Below are positions 1 through 10,131 of a stretch of DNA of 64,000 nt, piece after piece (within the stretch, counting starts at the first letter, position 1; every line of letters begins with the position of its first letter). This DNA comes from Gilliamella sp. ESL0405 (lineage in GTDB: Bacteria > Pseudomonadota > Gammaproteobacteria > Enterobacterales > Orbaceae): NCBI RefSeq assembly GCF_019469205.1, contig NZ_CP048265.1:744001-808000 (forward strand), written 5' to 3'. A program made the position numbers and the translations under genes. The notes under the pieces are model-generated. The model searched no databases. It saw only the letters and a list, made by a program, of their open reading frames with translations, and had not been told where the DNA came from.

Positions 1-2
1 GT

Positions 3-1493
3 GCAGCAAAAGATTTTTTTCCTGAAGATTTAACATTAGCTCAATCAAATGTCTTAGTCTCTTCGGAAGCAGTTTGGATATATGTTGATGAGTTCTCACA
101 TTTACCAATAGTCTATGATTCATTGATTGCTAAATGGCCTGACATGTTAGGTCGTGTCGGGGTATTTTTGGCATTAAATCCTGAAATAGAAGATAAACAA
201 GGTTTATTTGTTGCAAAATTGCAAGCATTTCGGCAGTCTTGGGTTGATACTTGTCGTATAGCAAAATATCAATTACCTGTTTATTTATCGGTACATATTG
301 GGCTAAATGACCTGATTTATGATGAGTATAATCCTTTACCGGTTTACTGGTTTCAGTCAGTTAATCAAAAGTTATATTTACTCGATAGTTATTTATCACC
401 AATCAATAATTGGGTTAATGATATCAAGATCCCAAGTGATGAAAGGGAAAGGCGCTTACGACTTCGTCCATTTCTCAATGAAACTCAATCATGGTTTGAA
501 ACTAATGTTTTAACGACGTTAATTAGTGACAAACAACCGATTGCTAAATGTGTGCCATCAGGAGTGGTGATTTACCCAACGAATAAAACGCTTATAAATG
601 AAAATATAATGCAAAAACTATGGGAAAGTGCGACTACCTTATCACTTCCTAATACTCACACTATTCAAGGCGGTATTACTCCACCAGATAGTTTGATTAA
701 GTTTATGCCAATAGCGTATCCATTTTCTCATATGTGTTCAATGGTTTGTGGTTTAATCATGATTACTTCACTGTTTATCATGGGCTGTTTAGGCGCTTCA
801 TTTTGTAATAATGTTAAGTTTATTAGTCAAATCCAAAATGATATTCATCACTATCGTTTAATTCCAATGAATAACTATGAAGAAAAACGACAAGCATTGG
901 ATGTATTAAAAAACGATAAGTCATTATTAAATGAATATTTTACGCAAGGAGAACCTATCCGTTTAGGAATGGGGTTATACCGTGGTTCACAACTTGTGGA
1001 GCCTTTAAATGTATCAATGAGTGACTATGTGGCAAAACCACCAGAACCTGAGAAAGTAATAGTCGAAAAAACGGAAGTTATCTTCAAAGAGCCACCTCCG
1101 TCCATTCGTCTTGATAGTTTAGCTTTGTTTGAAAGTGGACAAGCAAATTTAAAAACGGGATCTGAAAAAGTATTAATTAATGCTTTAGTTGATATCAAAA
1201 AACAGATGAATACCAATCCGGAAACAGGCTGGCTAATTATCATTGCAGGTCATACCGATTCGGTCGGTGATGAGTTAAAAAATGAACAATTATCATTTAA
1301 TCGTGCAATGTCGGTACGTGATTGGATTTTAAAAGCCAGTGACTTACCGGAGACCTGTTTTGCCATTCAAGGGCATGGAGCCAAAAAACCTTTAGTGAGT
1401 AACGACACGCTAGAGGGTCGTGCTAAAAATCGAAGGGTAGAAATTAATTTAGTTCCTCAATCGTCAAATTGTATTTGGTCGAGAGAAAACTAA
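3..1493 (+). CDS. T6SS OmpA-domain inner-membrane protein (5' part outside window)
   Basis: The reading frame is open from base 3, so the gene starts upstream of the window; the TTG at 123 is not a credible start. The N-terminal half is a soluble region. One transmembrane segment lies near bases 723-806, followed by a periplasmic stretch and a C-terminal OmpA/MotB peptidoglycan-binding domain (about 1110-1470) with the motifs GHTDSVG and a final NRRVEI. Proteins of this build often sit just before hcp and clpV in enterobacterial T6SS loci and probably help anchor the membrane complex to the cell wall. The TssM of this locus is a separate gene at 6760, so this is not a split tssM. Family assignment is firm; the precise role is inferred. 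Confidence 0.85.
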   Translation, partial: AAKDFFPEDLTLAQSNVLVSSEAVWIYVDEFSHLPIVYDSLIAKWPDMLGRVGVFLALNPEIEDKQGLFVAKLQAFRQSWVDTCRIAKYQLPVYLSVHIGLNDLIYDEYNPLPVYWFQSVNQKLYLLDSYLSPINNWVNDIKIPSDERERRLRLRPFLNETQSWFETNVLTTLISDKQPIAKCVPSGVVIYPTNKTLINENIMQKLWESATTLSLPNTHTIQGGITPPDSLIKFMPIAYPFSHMCSMVCGLIMITSLFIMGCLGASFCNNVKFISQIQNDIHHYRLIPMNNYEEKRQALDVLKNDKSLLNEYFTQGEPIRLGMGLYRGSQLVEPLNVSMSDYVAKPPEPEKVIVEKTEVIFKEPPPSIRLDSLALFESGQANLKTGSEKVLINALVDIKKQMNTNPETGWLIIIAGHTDSVGDELKNEQLSFNRAMSVRDWILKASDLPETCFAIQGHGAKKPLVSNDTLEGRAKNRRVEINLVPQSSNCIWSREN

Positions 1494-1529
1494 ATATGTA
1501 AAGCAAAAACAACAAAAAGGAGACAAACA

Positions 1530-2018
1530 ATGGCTGTTCCAGCTTATATGTTTTTAAAGGATGATGGCGGTGCTGAAATCAAAGGTTCTGTAACCGTTGT
1601 TGGGCGCGAGGGTAGTGTTGAAGTGGTTGAGTTTGACCACCGAGTATACATCCCTACAGATGGTAATACAGGTAAATTAACAGGTACACGTGTACATAAA
1701 GCACTTGAATTTGTTAAAGAAGTTGATGCTTCATCGCCTTACCTTTACAAAGCCGTTACTACCGGTCAAAACTTACAATCAGTTGAGATCAAGTGGTACA
1801 AAATTAACGATGCGGGTCAAGAAGTTGAGTATTTCAATACTTTAATGGATGGCGTTAAAGTTGTTTCTGTTAAACCAGAAATGCACAACATCAAAGATCC
1901 AACAAAAGAACAATACAATCACCTTGAGCGTATTGAACTTCGTTACGAAAAAATTACCTGGACTTATAAAGATGGCAACATCATTCACTCAGACAGCTGG
2001 GTAGAAAGCCGAGGTTAA
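1530..2018 (+). CDS. hcp: Hcp, T6SS inner tube protein (TssD)
   Basis: A 162-aa protein of the Hcp family, which forms hexameric rings stacked into the T6SS inner tube and is exported on firing. The N-terminus (MAVPAYMFLKDDGG) and the internal stretch with SVEIKWYKIN are typical of enterobacterial Hcp. A strong ribosome-binding site (AAGGAGA) lies just upstream of the ATG. It sits 36 bp after the OmpA-type gene and before clpV, a common order. A hairpin directly after the stop may separate its expression level from that of clpV, as would suit a protein needed in many copies. Confidence 0.95.
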   Translation: MAVPAYMFLKDDGGAEIKGSVTVVGREGSVEVVEFDHRVYIPTDGNTGKLTGTRVHKALEFVKEVDASSPYLYKAVTTGQNLQSVEIKWYKINDAGQEVEYFNTLMDGVKVVSVKPEMHNIKDPTKEQYNHLERIELRYEKITWTYKDGNIIHSDSWVESRG

Positions 2019-2028
2019 TTTAATTAAC

Positions 2029-2059
2029 ACAGCCCTTATTAGCCATTAATAGGGGCTGT
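2029..2059 (+). terminator. Hairpin between hcp and clpV
   Basis: Inverted repeat ACAGCCCTTATTA / TAATAGGGGCTGT with a 4-5 base loop and one G-T wobble. There is no T tract after it, so it is more likely a 3' stabiliser or partial attenuator of the hcp transcript than a full rho-independent terminator. Confidence 0.6.
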
Positions 2060-2098
2060 CATAATAATACTAATAATGTAATTAGAAAAGGACTGCAA

Positions 2099-4930
2099 AT
2101 GATTACTGACCCCTCTATCTTATTGAGACGACTAAATTCTTATTGTGCAAAATCTTTAGAAGCGGCTGCTGGATTATGCCAAACAAGAGCTCATACAGAA
2201 GTTACACTTGAACATTGGTTATTGAAATTATTAGAGCAGGGTTCAGGCGATATAACAATCATAGCTAGACATTATCAACTTGATATGGATAAAGTCTGGT
2301 CTGGATTACTTAAATATCTGGATTTCTTACCACATACAATCGATTCCAAACCTAGTTTATCATCATCATTAATAGCGGTAATTCAATCAGCATGGCTGAA
2401 GGCATCATTAGAAGATCAAGAAGAGATGATCCGTTCTGTCCATATTTTACAAGCTTTAGTTGAAATGCCACACTGTCTTAAAGCTCAAGATGCATGGCAA
2501 TTATTGAGTTTACCAGCTGTTTCATTAAAAAAAATTCGTTCGAAATTAGATACGGTATCTGATGAAAACCCACTATATCAATACAACTATTATTCAGATT
2601 CAACCTCAACATCTGCTGAAACTTTAGATATTAATACACAAGTTAATAAAGAAACAGCAATGAACAGAAATGAAAAATCTGGATCATTCGAAAATACAAT
2701 AAATAGTGACAAACCGAATACACAGGCAAATCATCATAAAGCTGCCCTTGAGCGCTTTACAGAAAATGTAACTGAAAAAGCCAAAGCCGGAAAAATTGAC
2801 CCAGTTTTTGGTCGTGATAGTGAAATCCGACAAATGGTAGACATATTATCACGTCGCCGTAAAAATAATCCTATTTTAGTTGGTGAACCAGGTGTGGGTA
2901 AAACAGCTCTTGTGGAAGGATTAGCACTTCGTATAGCTGAAGGAAATATCCCCAAAAATCTTGAAAATGTAAGCATACTAACGCTTGATTTAGGTTTACT
3001 ACAGGCTGGAGCAGGCGTTAAAGGTGAATTTGAACAGAGATTAAAAAATGTGATTGATGCAGTACAACAATCACCAACTCCGGTACTCCTTTTTATCGAT
3101 GAAGCACATACTATTATTGGCGCAGGTAATTCAGCCGGAGGAGCAGATGCTGCTAATTTATTAAAGCCAGCATTAGCAAGGGGTGAATTACGCACTATCG
3201 CAGCCACAACTTGGTCTGAATACAAACAATATTTTGAAAAAGATGCTGCATTAGAACGCCGATTTCAAATGGTTAAAGTGGATGAACCGGATGATGAAAA
3301 AGCATCCCTTATGTTACGAGGCTTGAAATCAAGATACGCTAAGCATCATGGCGTGCATATTTTAGATGAAGCAGTGAAAACGGCCGTTTCGCTATCTCGT
3401 CGATATATTAGTGGCCGCCAATTGCCGGATAAAGCAGTCGATTTACTCGACACTGCATCTGCTCGTGTTCGCATGGGGCTTGATACTATCCCTGAATCGA
3501 TCACTGAACTCGAAGCTAAAATTGCATCACTTAACATAGAAAAACAAGCTATCGAAGCAGATTTTGCGCTAGGTGAAAAAATATCAGATGAACGTCTAAA
3601 TGAAATAGCGTTGCAGTTAACCCAATTGACAGATCTTTTGAATAACAAACAGCAGCAATTTGAAAAAGAGAAAAAAATAGTTGAAAAATTAATAGCATTG
3701 AGACAAAAACTTACCAATAAATCTGATAAAAAAGTACTTAGTCAATTAAGTGATATGCAAAAAGAATTAGCCGATCTACAAGGTAACATGCCGTTATTAT
3801 CACTTGATGTTGACAGTCGGGTGGTCTCTGCTGTTATTTCTGACTGGACTGGTGTACCTTTAGAAAGTTTATTAAAAGATGAACAAAGCCACTTGCTTTC
3901 TCTCGAGGAAGATTTAGGAAAACGAGTTGTAGGCCAAGATAATGCACTTTTTGAAATCGCTAAACGAATTCGTGCAGCAAAAACAGGACTAACTTCAGAA
4001 GATGCTCCTATGGGCGTATTTTTATTAGTTGGTCCTTCAGGTGTAGGTAAAACAGAAACGGCATTAGCACTTGCTGATACTTTATTTGGTGGAGAACAAT
4101 CAATTGTAACGATTAATATGTCGGAATATCAGGAGTCACATACTGTATCACAGCTTAAGGGGTCACCACCAGGATATGTAGGATATGGACAGGGAGGTGT
4201 GTTAACCGAAGCTGTTCGCAAAAGACCTTATAGTGTTGTATTACTGGATGAAGTTGAAAAAGCACATCGTGATGTTCTTAATTTATTTTATCAAGTATTC
4301 GACCGTGGGTTTATGCGTGATGGTGAAGGACGTGAAATTGATTTCCGTAATACTTTGATATTAATGACCTCTAATTTGGGTAGTGATGAACTAATGGCGC
4401 TTTTTGATGAAATGCCAGATGCAGATACAGCTACTCAGCAAGAACTATTACGCCCAATTATACGAGAACATTTCCAACCTGCGTTATTAGCTCGTTTTCA
4501 AACTGTGATTTATACGACACTAGGTCAACAAGCTTTACGTAAAATTGTTGAAATGAAACTCAATAAAGTTGCTAGCCGACTACAAAAACATTACAAGATA
4601 GTGTTTGAAGTTGGTGAAAAATTATATGACACATTAGTGTCGGCTTGTCTTTTACCTGACACTGGTGCTAGAAATATTGATAGCATATTAAATCAGCAAA
4701 TTTTACCTGTGGTTTCAAATTTACTTTTACAAAGAAGTAATAGCACAGATAGTGAAGTACCAAAACTAATACTCGATTTTAACGAGTCAGAAGGTATTGT
4801 GCTTGAGTGGGCGAATGAACAAAGTAAGGCTGAGATTAAAAAAAATAAGTCTCAAAAAGCGACAAAGGTGAAGGCTCAATCAACAGAAAAAATAAATAAA
4901 AAAAGTAAACCAATTAAAAAGGATAAATAA
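2099..4930 (+). CDS. clpV: ClpV, T6SS sheath-disassembly AAA+ ATPase (TssH)
   Basis: A Clp/Hsp100 ATPase of 943 aa. It has an N-terminal Clp_N double repeat (about 1-150), a first AAA+ domain with Walker A GEPGVGKT near residue 262 and Walker B acidic residues D334/E335, a coiled-coil middle domain (about 420-540), and a second AAA+ domain with Walker A GPSGVGKT near residue 645. Its known role is to unfold and recycle contracted TssB/TssC sheaths. The last 35 or so residues form a lysine-rich tail beyond the usual ClpV end. Context inside the T6SS locus separates it from ClpA or ClpB. Confidence 0.96.
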   Translation: MITDPSILLRRLNSYCAKSLEAAAGLCQTRAHTEVTLEHWLLKLLEQGSGDITIIARHYQLDMDKVWSGLLKYLDFLPHTIDSKPSLSSSLIAVIQSAWLKASLEDQEEMIRSVHILQALVEMPHCLKAQDAWQLLSLPAVSLKKIRSKLDTVSDENPLYQYNYYSDSTSTSAETLDINTQVNKETAMNRNEKSGSFENTINSDKPNTQANHHKAALERFTENVTEKAKAGKIDPVFGRDSEIRQMVDILSRRRKNNPILVGEPGVGKTALVEGLALRIAEGNIPKNLENVSILTLDLGLLQAGAGVKGEFEQRLKNVIDAVQQSPTPVLLFIDEAHTIIGAGNSAGGADAANLLKPALARGELRTIAATTWSEYKQYFEKDAALERRFQMVKVDEPDDEKASLMLRGLKSRYAKHHGVHILDEAVKTAVSLSRRYISGRQLPDKAVDLLDTASARVRMGLDTIPESITELEAKIASLNIEKQAIEADFALGEKISDERLNEIALQLTQLTDLLNNKQQQFEKEKKIVEKLIALRQKLTNKSDKKVLSQLSDMQKELADLQGNMPLLSLDVDSRVVSAVISDWTGVPLESLLKDEQSHLLSLEEDLGKRVVGQDNALFEIAKRIRAAKTGLTSEDAPMGVFLLVGPSGVGKTETALALADTLFGGEQSIVTINMSEYQESHTVSQLKGSPPGYVGYGQGGVLTEAVRKRPYSVVLLDEVEKAHRDVLNLFYQVFDRGFMRDGEGREIDFRNTLILMTSNLGSDELMALFDEMPDADTATQQELLRPIIREHFQPALLARFQTVIYTTLGQQALRKIVEMKLNKVASRLQKHYKIVFEVGEKLYDTLVSACLLPDTGARNIDSILNQQILPVVSNLLLQRSNSTDSEVPKLILDFNESEGIVLEWANEQSKAEIKKNKSQKATKVKAQSTEKINKKSKPIKKDK

Positions 4931-4975
4931 AATATAAAGATAAATACCTTTTAAGGAATAAAAGGGGGACATAAC

Positions 4976-5345
4976 ATGGAAAATGAGTTAACTGATCTCA
5001 TGATATTTGTTAGTAAAGACTAATTAGCTAACAGTTTAGGTTAGCTAACGTTGCTCAACTTTTCTGGCGGATGATGAGGTTAGTTTTCTCATAGTTATTT
5101 GTCCATTTTAATGGTGATTAACAACAAAACTAAGAATATAACTAGGCTATTTGACTGTTTTATTCGAAGTGAACTTGTTATAAATCATTTTAGATAAATT
5201 GCTTTATTTATGTTTGATCTTCAGATTAAACATACTCTAACAAAGTAATGATTAAAAAAGATTATCAGTTTTAATACTATTTTAATGAATCTAAAATCTT
5301 TAATTCAAAAAGCGGAAAATAACCTAGAATCATAAAGGAATATAA
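4976..5345 (+). other. Non-coding gap with a 15-codon mini-ORF
   Basis: Between clpV and the PAAR gene. An ATG at 4976 follows a good ribosome-binding site (AAGGGGG) but runs only 15 codons to a TAA at 5021. In several enterobacterial T6SS loci a vgrG sits here, so the gap could mark a deleted gene, but the mini-ORF itself resembles nothing I recognise. No other coding signal is seen up to 5345. Confidence 0.4.
5024..5048. repeat. Perfect 9-bp inverted repeat
   Basis: TTAGCTAAC and GTTAGCTAA are separated by 7 bases, right after the mini-ORF stop. No T tract follows, so this may be a transcript hairpin or a scar rather than a terminator. Confidence 0.5.
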
Positions 5346-5612
5346 ATGGGTAGAAACGTCGTACGATTGGGTGATCCAACAACACATGGAGGTAGGGTGA
5401 TTTCTGTATCGTCAAAAACGAATATAGAAGGTAAGTTAGTAGCGCTATTAGGGGATTTAGTCAGTTGCCCTTTACCCGGTCATGGTGTAAACCCAATTAT
5501 TGAAGCTTCCACTTATACATTCTCAGACGGTAAACCTGTTGTTATGGATCAATGTGCCTGTGCTTGTGGCTGCAAGGTTATTGCAACAACCACTACATCG
5601 GAGATTGATTAA
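5346..5612 (+). CDS. PAAR-domain T6SS spike tip protein
   Basis: An 88-aa single-domain PAAR protein. It starts with RLGDPTTHGGRV and has the glycine/proline-rich core (GDLVSCPLPGHG) of the family. The C-terminal CACACGCKV holds clustered cysteines and may add metal binding. PAAR proteins cap the VgrG trimer with a sharp cone and can bind effectors. It carries no toxin extension. The next gene starts 4 bp after its stop. Upstream lies a gene-free gap of more than 300 bp, so it may begin a new transcription unit. Confidence 0.92.
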   Translation: MGRNVVRLGDPTTHGGRVISVSSKTNIEGKLVALLGDLVSCPLPGHGVNPIIEASTYTFSDGKPVVMDQCACACGCKVIATTTTSEID

Positions 5613-5616
5613 AATT

Positions 5617-6738
5617 ATGTCTTGGCCTAAACCAAATACTCTAAATATTATAAAACCACCGGTAAAGTTAAACCGTGGAAGGTGGTTTCTTTTCTTTATT
5701 GTATTATTTATTATTACTTGTTTAATTCTTGCTGCAATTTGGCCAAGTAAAAATTTTCACTCTCAGTGGATGTATTGGGCGGTGGCAATATTTATACCAA
5801 CTTTGATCGGTGGTTCCGCTTTTGGCATACGATTATATCTTTATGGATTATCTCAAGAAGAATATGAAATATGGCAACAGGAACAGCAAAAGGTCGATCA
5901 AAACTGGCAAAAATGGGCAATGCAGTCATTAGTTGTTCTCGATAGTTATTACTCCATACCAACACATATAACTAGTATGGAAATCTATAGTAATGCATCG
6001 AATATAGACTCTCAAGTTAATAAGTCACTAGAATTTGAAGGGGATGTAAAAGCCGAAAGGTACATTGAGGATCTTTTTTTCGCGATAAAAGATACACTAA
6101 TTCAATTACCTTCGACAGAAGAGCTGGACATTAAAGTTTTGTCTTCACCAGATAGTTTTAGCTATATAGATCAAGCTATTAGTCATGCCTATAAAAATGC
6201 CCAAATATCGTTAGGTTATAATCTATCTCATCAGATTTTGCAAAATACAAATATAGAAAATTTAATTGAAAATATTGATTCATCTCAGCCAGGAGTCCAA
6301 TTAATTATCATTAATAACGCTAAATCAAATGGTTCAGCGTTTGTTGCTGCTTTTTTGTTGACCAACAAAACTTATTATCAAGAGCTAAACATTAGTTTTG
6401 CGAAAAGTGAAATTTTAAGACCGATGATATCGAATGATTTGACCACTGATTTAAAACAGATGGTTGATATGCAATGTGCATTAGAAGAGATCAATCAGCT
6501 TTGGTTCACAAACATCGACAGTAAGGAAAAAGTTAATATTATAAAACAGTTAGCTGATTATCAGATTGTTCCTGAACATCTATATATGCTTGAGATTTTT
6601 GTTGGAAATCAAACCGAACTTTCTTATTGGCTTGCATTGGCATTAGCCTGTGAAATGATAACGATAACTAATCAAAATAACTTAATTGCTTCGCAAAGTA
6701 TGAATCAAAAGTTACTTTCAGTAGTCAAGGGAATGTAA
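5617..6738 (+). CDS. T6SS-associated inner-membrane protein, two TM segments
   Basis: A 373-aa protein when started at the ATG at 5617, just after the PAAR stop; the longer open frame upstream merely overlaps the PAAR gene. Two transmembrane segments lie near residues 21-41 and 52-75, followed by a large, probably cytoplasmic domain with no motif I recognise. Genes of similar build occur between PAAR and tssM in related T6SS loci, so it is likely an accessory part of the membrane complex, but the function is not known to me. The stop lies 21 bp before tssM, consistent with one operon. Confidence 0.7.
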   Translation: MSWPKPNTLNIIKPPVKLNRGRWFLFFIVLFIITCLILAAIWPSKNFHSQWMYWAVAIFIPTLIGGSAFGIRLYLYGLSQEEYEIWQQEQQKVDQNWQKWAMQSLVVLDSYYSIPTHITSMEIYSNASNIDSQVNKSLEFEGDVKAERYIEDLFFAIKDTLIQLPSTEELDIKVLSSPDSFSYIDQAISHAYKNAQISLGYNLSHQILQNTNIENLIENIDSSQPGVQLIIINNAKSNGSAFVAAFLLTNKTYYQELNISFAKSEILRPMISNDLTTDLKQMVDMQCALEEINQLWFTNIDSKEKVNIIKQLADYQIVPEHLYMLEIFVGNQTELSYWLALALACEMITITNQNNLIASQSMNQKLLSVVKGM

Positions 6739-6759
6739 AAAAGGGAAATGGAGTTGTAA

Positions 6760-9700
6760 ATGAGTCACAAATGGAAACGTGCTGGATTAATTTTCATTAT
6801 TTTATTAAGTGCTGTATCTATAGCCTTAGGTCTTTTTTTCTGGGGTGATGAATTAGGTTTTACTACATTTGGACGTAAATTGGAAATGTGGGTCTATTGT
6901 ATGCTGTTTATATTAGGCTTACTTTTAATTCCCGCAATCATTACCAATAGCCTTCGTATTGCAGCAAAAGATAAAATCAAGCGTGAAGCGCTTAATCCTA
7001 ATGAAACAGCAAAACCAATGAAAGTAACCCCTTTCCCTGAATTTGCAGAAATTCAAAAAAAATGCCGCTATATTTCGGGGCTTTTCTGGCGTTATAAAAT
7101 TAGAAAATGTTTAGTCATAGGTGCATCATCGGATGTGGAGTCGGCATTTCCTCGTCTACAACAAAATCAATGGCAGTTAAACGATAAAACTTTAATGATT
7201 TATGGTGGAAACATAGAAGATCCACTCAATACACCTTGGTTACTGGCGTTAAAAAAGCAATTATCAAGAATTATTCCGTTTTTTCGTAAACCTTTAAATG
7301 CAATAATTTGGGTTGTACCTAATAACTATCTTAATGAAACTCCTTGGCAACAATTGACCATTGAAAAAGCGATAACACAATTTAAATCTCGTGATAAGTT
7401 GTTAAAATGGTCAGCGCCAGTTTATCTTGTTGCTACAGAAAATAGTGAGTGGCCACAAAAGGATCGCATTGAGCAAAGTGTCGGTTTACTTTTACCAACA
7501 TTAAAAAAAGATACAATGGCATCCGTTGTATCGTCTCTTAATGAGCTTTCGATATTGTGTAGTAAGCGTGGCGTTCAACAAATTAAAGTAAACAGTAACT
7601 ATTCTTTTCTTTTAAATCTTAGCCAAAAACTTGTTAAAGGTGATATCAATAAGATTGAAAATTACCTATTAACATTAACCTCTCTGCCTTTTTCACCACA
7701 GGTGAGAGGGTTGTTTTTTATACCTAATCAAACCTCATTAATGGAAGATAGCCCATTTTATGATAATTATCTATTAATGACACCGACATGGCAGTCGATT
7801 AGTGATGACGCTAATCAACAGCAAGGGCGACGCATGGGAATTCAATGGGGAATGGTTTCAGTTTGCGCCTTTTTGGGGCTTTTAGTCATTAGCGGTATAG
7901 GTATTGTCACTTCTTACTTTAATAATGCCTCGCTTATTGATAGTACAATTGAATTGGCAAAACAAGCTGATAATTCTGTTAAGCAAGATTATCTGTCCAA
8001 ATTGCAAACACAATTTCAATTACAGCAGCGTGTAGAGCAATTGCTTCACCGTCAGCAACATGGCTCGCCATTATCACACCGTTTTGGGTTAAACCATAAT
8101 GATGAATTGTTACAAAAATTATGGCTTACTTATAAAGTGACTAATTCACGTAATATTGCAACGCCGTTTCATGATCTTTTGACCAACTATTTAGTTTCAT
8201 TAACAACGCTACCGCCTGAAAGTCCGGAACGAAAAAAATTAGTTGATTCAGCTTACGACTATTTGAAAGCTTATTTAATGCTAAGTCATCCTGATAAAAG
8301 TGATGGACACTATTTAAGTGATTTTGCCGCTCAAAATTGGCGAGCACCAAAAGAGATAAAAGATGGTGACTGGCAACAAATAATGCCAGAATTAGTTCGT
8401 TTTTGGGGACAAATGCTGAATTTGCACCCGGAGTGGAGCCTTTTTGAAGATAAACAACTTGTCAAAAGTACACAAAAAATACTGATAAATAAAATTGGCG
8501 TAAAAAATGCCGTTAACACGTTGTATCAAGAGATAATTCAGCGAGCAAGCCAACAATATTCTAATCAAAGTTTAGATCAATTGCTTGAAGGAATTGATAG
8601 CCATTTGTTGTTTTCTAATGAGACCGAAATTCCAGGTGTCTATACTCGTAAAGCTTGGGAAGGGTTAATAAAAGAAGAAATTGAAGATGCTGCAAAAATG
8701 CGACAAGAACAAATAGATTGGGTATTAGGTGATGATAATCAAAGCAACTTAACTGCTTCGATTGCGCCTGAAATTTTAAAAAAACAGCTGACAGATCAAT
8801 ATTTCAGTGAATATAGTGCTGCATGGCTTGATTTTTTAAACACAATTAAATGGCAACAAGCAGATAATGTTTCAGATGTAATTGCACAATTAACCTTACT
8901 CGCCGATAATCGCCAGTCTCCCTTAATTGCATTGATCAATGTTATTAAATATCAGTCAGAAGTTGAATATAAAGGCAATGGCATATCAGATAATTTAATG
9001 CGTACAGCACAACAAATTATGGGTAAAAAGAATCAATCAGTTTTACCAATGCCAGAAGAAAATGAGTCATCAGGGCCTTTAACTGCCACTTTTGCACCCG
9101 TATTGAGTTTGCTTAAAAATGATAACAACAATGGATTATCGCTACAAACTTATCTATCTCGTGTTACTCAAGTGCGCTTAAAATTACAAAATGTAACTAA
9201 CAGTCAAGATCCTCAAGCTATGATGCAAGGTCTGGCAAAAAGTGTTTTCAAAGGTTCTTCCGTTGATCTAACTGAAACACGAGATTATGGCAATTTAATC
9301 GCCGCTAATTTGGGTGATGAATGGTCTGGATTTGGCCACAGCTTATTTAAACAACCCCTAGAACAATCTTGGCAAGTAGTTTTAACTCCTGCCGCTGATA
9401 GTTTTAATAGTGTTTGGCAAAATTATGTTGTTAATCAATGGGAAAAATCTTTCGCCGGTCGTTACCCGTTCAAAAATAGTGATAATGAAGCTTCTTTATC
9501 AGAAGTTGCTCGTTTTTTAAGGAGTGATACAGGTATTATCGATAACTTTATTGTCAATGAGCTTAATGGTGTATTAGAAAAGAAAGGGGGAAGATGGGTA
9601 GTTAATGCGGTTAATGCTCAAGGGCTTAATTTTTCACCAGCATTTCTAGAAACATTAGAATTATTTAATGATATTTCCTCGGAACTAATAACTTCAGGTG

Positions 9701-10098
9701 ATGTCGCATTATCTTTCGATTTAATGCCGCGTAGTGGTAATCAGATTGTTCGTACAGAATTAATTATTAATAAACAAAGATCAGAATATTTTAATCAAGC
9801 CCCGACATGGCAACGGTTTAATTGGCCGGGCGATGGTTATTCTCCTTATTCACAACTTAGCTGGAGCACAGATGAAACTGGCTTGAAGCTTTTTAATTAT
9901 TACCATGGTGACTGGGCATGGATACGCCTATTAGAAAAAGCGTCAGTTAAACAACTTGATTCCAGCCGTTTTGAAGTGGTTTGGAAAACATCAGATGGCA
10001 AAAGGTTACGCTATATTTTAAGGACACAGTTAGGTAGCGGTCCATTGACTTTATTAAAATTACGTAACTTTAACTTACCAGATAGGGTATTTGAGTAA
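6760..10098 (+). CDS. tssM: TssM (IcmF), T6SS membrane-complex protein
   Basis: An 1112-aa IcmF/TssM-family protein. Two transmembrane segments are near residues 9-27 and 42-62, a cytoplasmic domain follows, a third segment lies near 365-388, and a long periplasmic region ends in the typical beta-rich C-terminus. TssM spans the inner membrane and contacts the lipoprotein TssJ in the outer membrane. The position where longer TssM proteins have a GxxGxGKT nucleotide loop reads VIGASSDVES near residue 120, so no Walker A lysine is seen; this is known in many functional TssM proteins. It is followed after 33 bp by tssA. Confidence 0.95.
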   Translation: MSHKWKRAGLIFIILLSAVSIALGLFFWGDELGFTTFGRKLEMWVYCMLFILGLLLIPAIITNSLRIAAKDKIKREALNPNETAKPMKVTPFPEFAEIQKKCRYISGLFWRYKIRKCLVIGASSDVESAFPRLQQNQWQLNDKTLMIYGGNIEDPLNTPWLLALKKQLSRIIPFFRKPLNAIIWVVPNNYLNETPWQQLTIEKAITQFKSRDKLLKWSAPVYLVATENSEWPQKDRIEQSVGLLLPTLKKDTMASVVSSLNELSILCSKRGVQQIKVNSNYSFLLNLSQKLVKGDINKIENYLLTLTSLPFSPQVRGLFFIPNQTSLMEDSPFYDNYLLMTPTWQSISDDANQQQGRRMGIQWGMVSVCAFLGLLVISGIGIVTSYFNNASLIDSTIELAKQADNSVKQDYLSKLQTQFQLQQRVEQLLHRQQHGSPLSHRFGLNHNDELLQKLWLTYKVTNSRNIATPFHDLLTNYLVSLTTLPPESPERKKLVDSAYDYLKAYLMLSHPDKSDGHYLSDFAAQNWRAPKEIKDGDWQQIMPELVRFWGQMLNLHPEWSLFEDKQLVKSTQKILINKIGVKNAVNTLYQEIIQRASQQYSNQSLDQLLEGIDSHLLFSNETEIPGVYTRKAWEGLIKEEIEDAAKMRQEQIDWVLGDDNQSNLTASIAPEILKKQLTDQYFSEYSAAWLDFLNTIKWQQADNVSDVIAQLTLLADNRQSPLIALINVIKYQSEVEYKGNGISDNLMRTAQQIMGKKNQSVLPMPEENESSGPLTATFAPVLSLLKNDNNNGLSLQTYLSRVTQVRLKLQNVTNSQDPQAMMQGLAKSVFKGSSVDLTETRDYGNLIAANLGDEWSGFGHSLFKQPLEQSWQVVLTPAADSFNSVWQNYVVNQWEKSFAGRYPFKNSDNEASLSEVARFLRSDTGIIDNFIVNELNGVLEKKGGRWVVNAVNAQGLNFSPAFLETLELFNDISSELITSGDVALSFDLMPRSGNQIVRTELIINKQRSEYFNQAPTWQRFNWPGDGYSPYSQLSWSTDETGLKLFNYYHGDWAWIRLLEKASVKQLDSSRFEVVWKTSDGKRLRYILRTQLGSGPLTLLKLRNFNLPDRVFE

Positions 10099-10131
10099 GT
10101 ATTTATAAGAAATAGATAATGGAATACGATT

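Noticed and set aside
123-125. TTG as start of the first gene
   Set aside because: The frame is open back to base 3 with protein-like sequence, so the gene is cut by the window edge.
2734-3225. 163-codon - strand frame inside clpV
   Set aside because: It lies opposite the AAA+ domain, whose motifs are unmistakable; no ribosome-binding site or family match.
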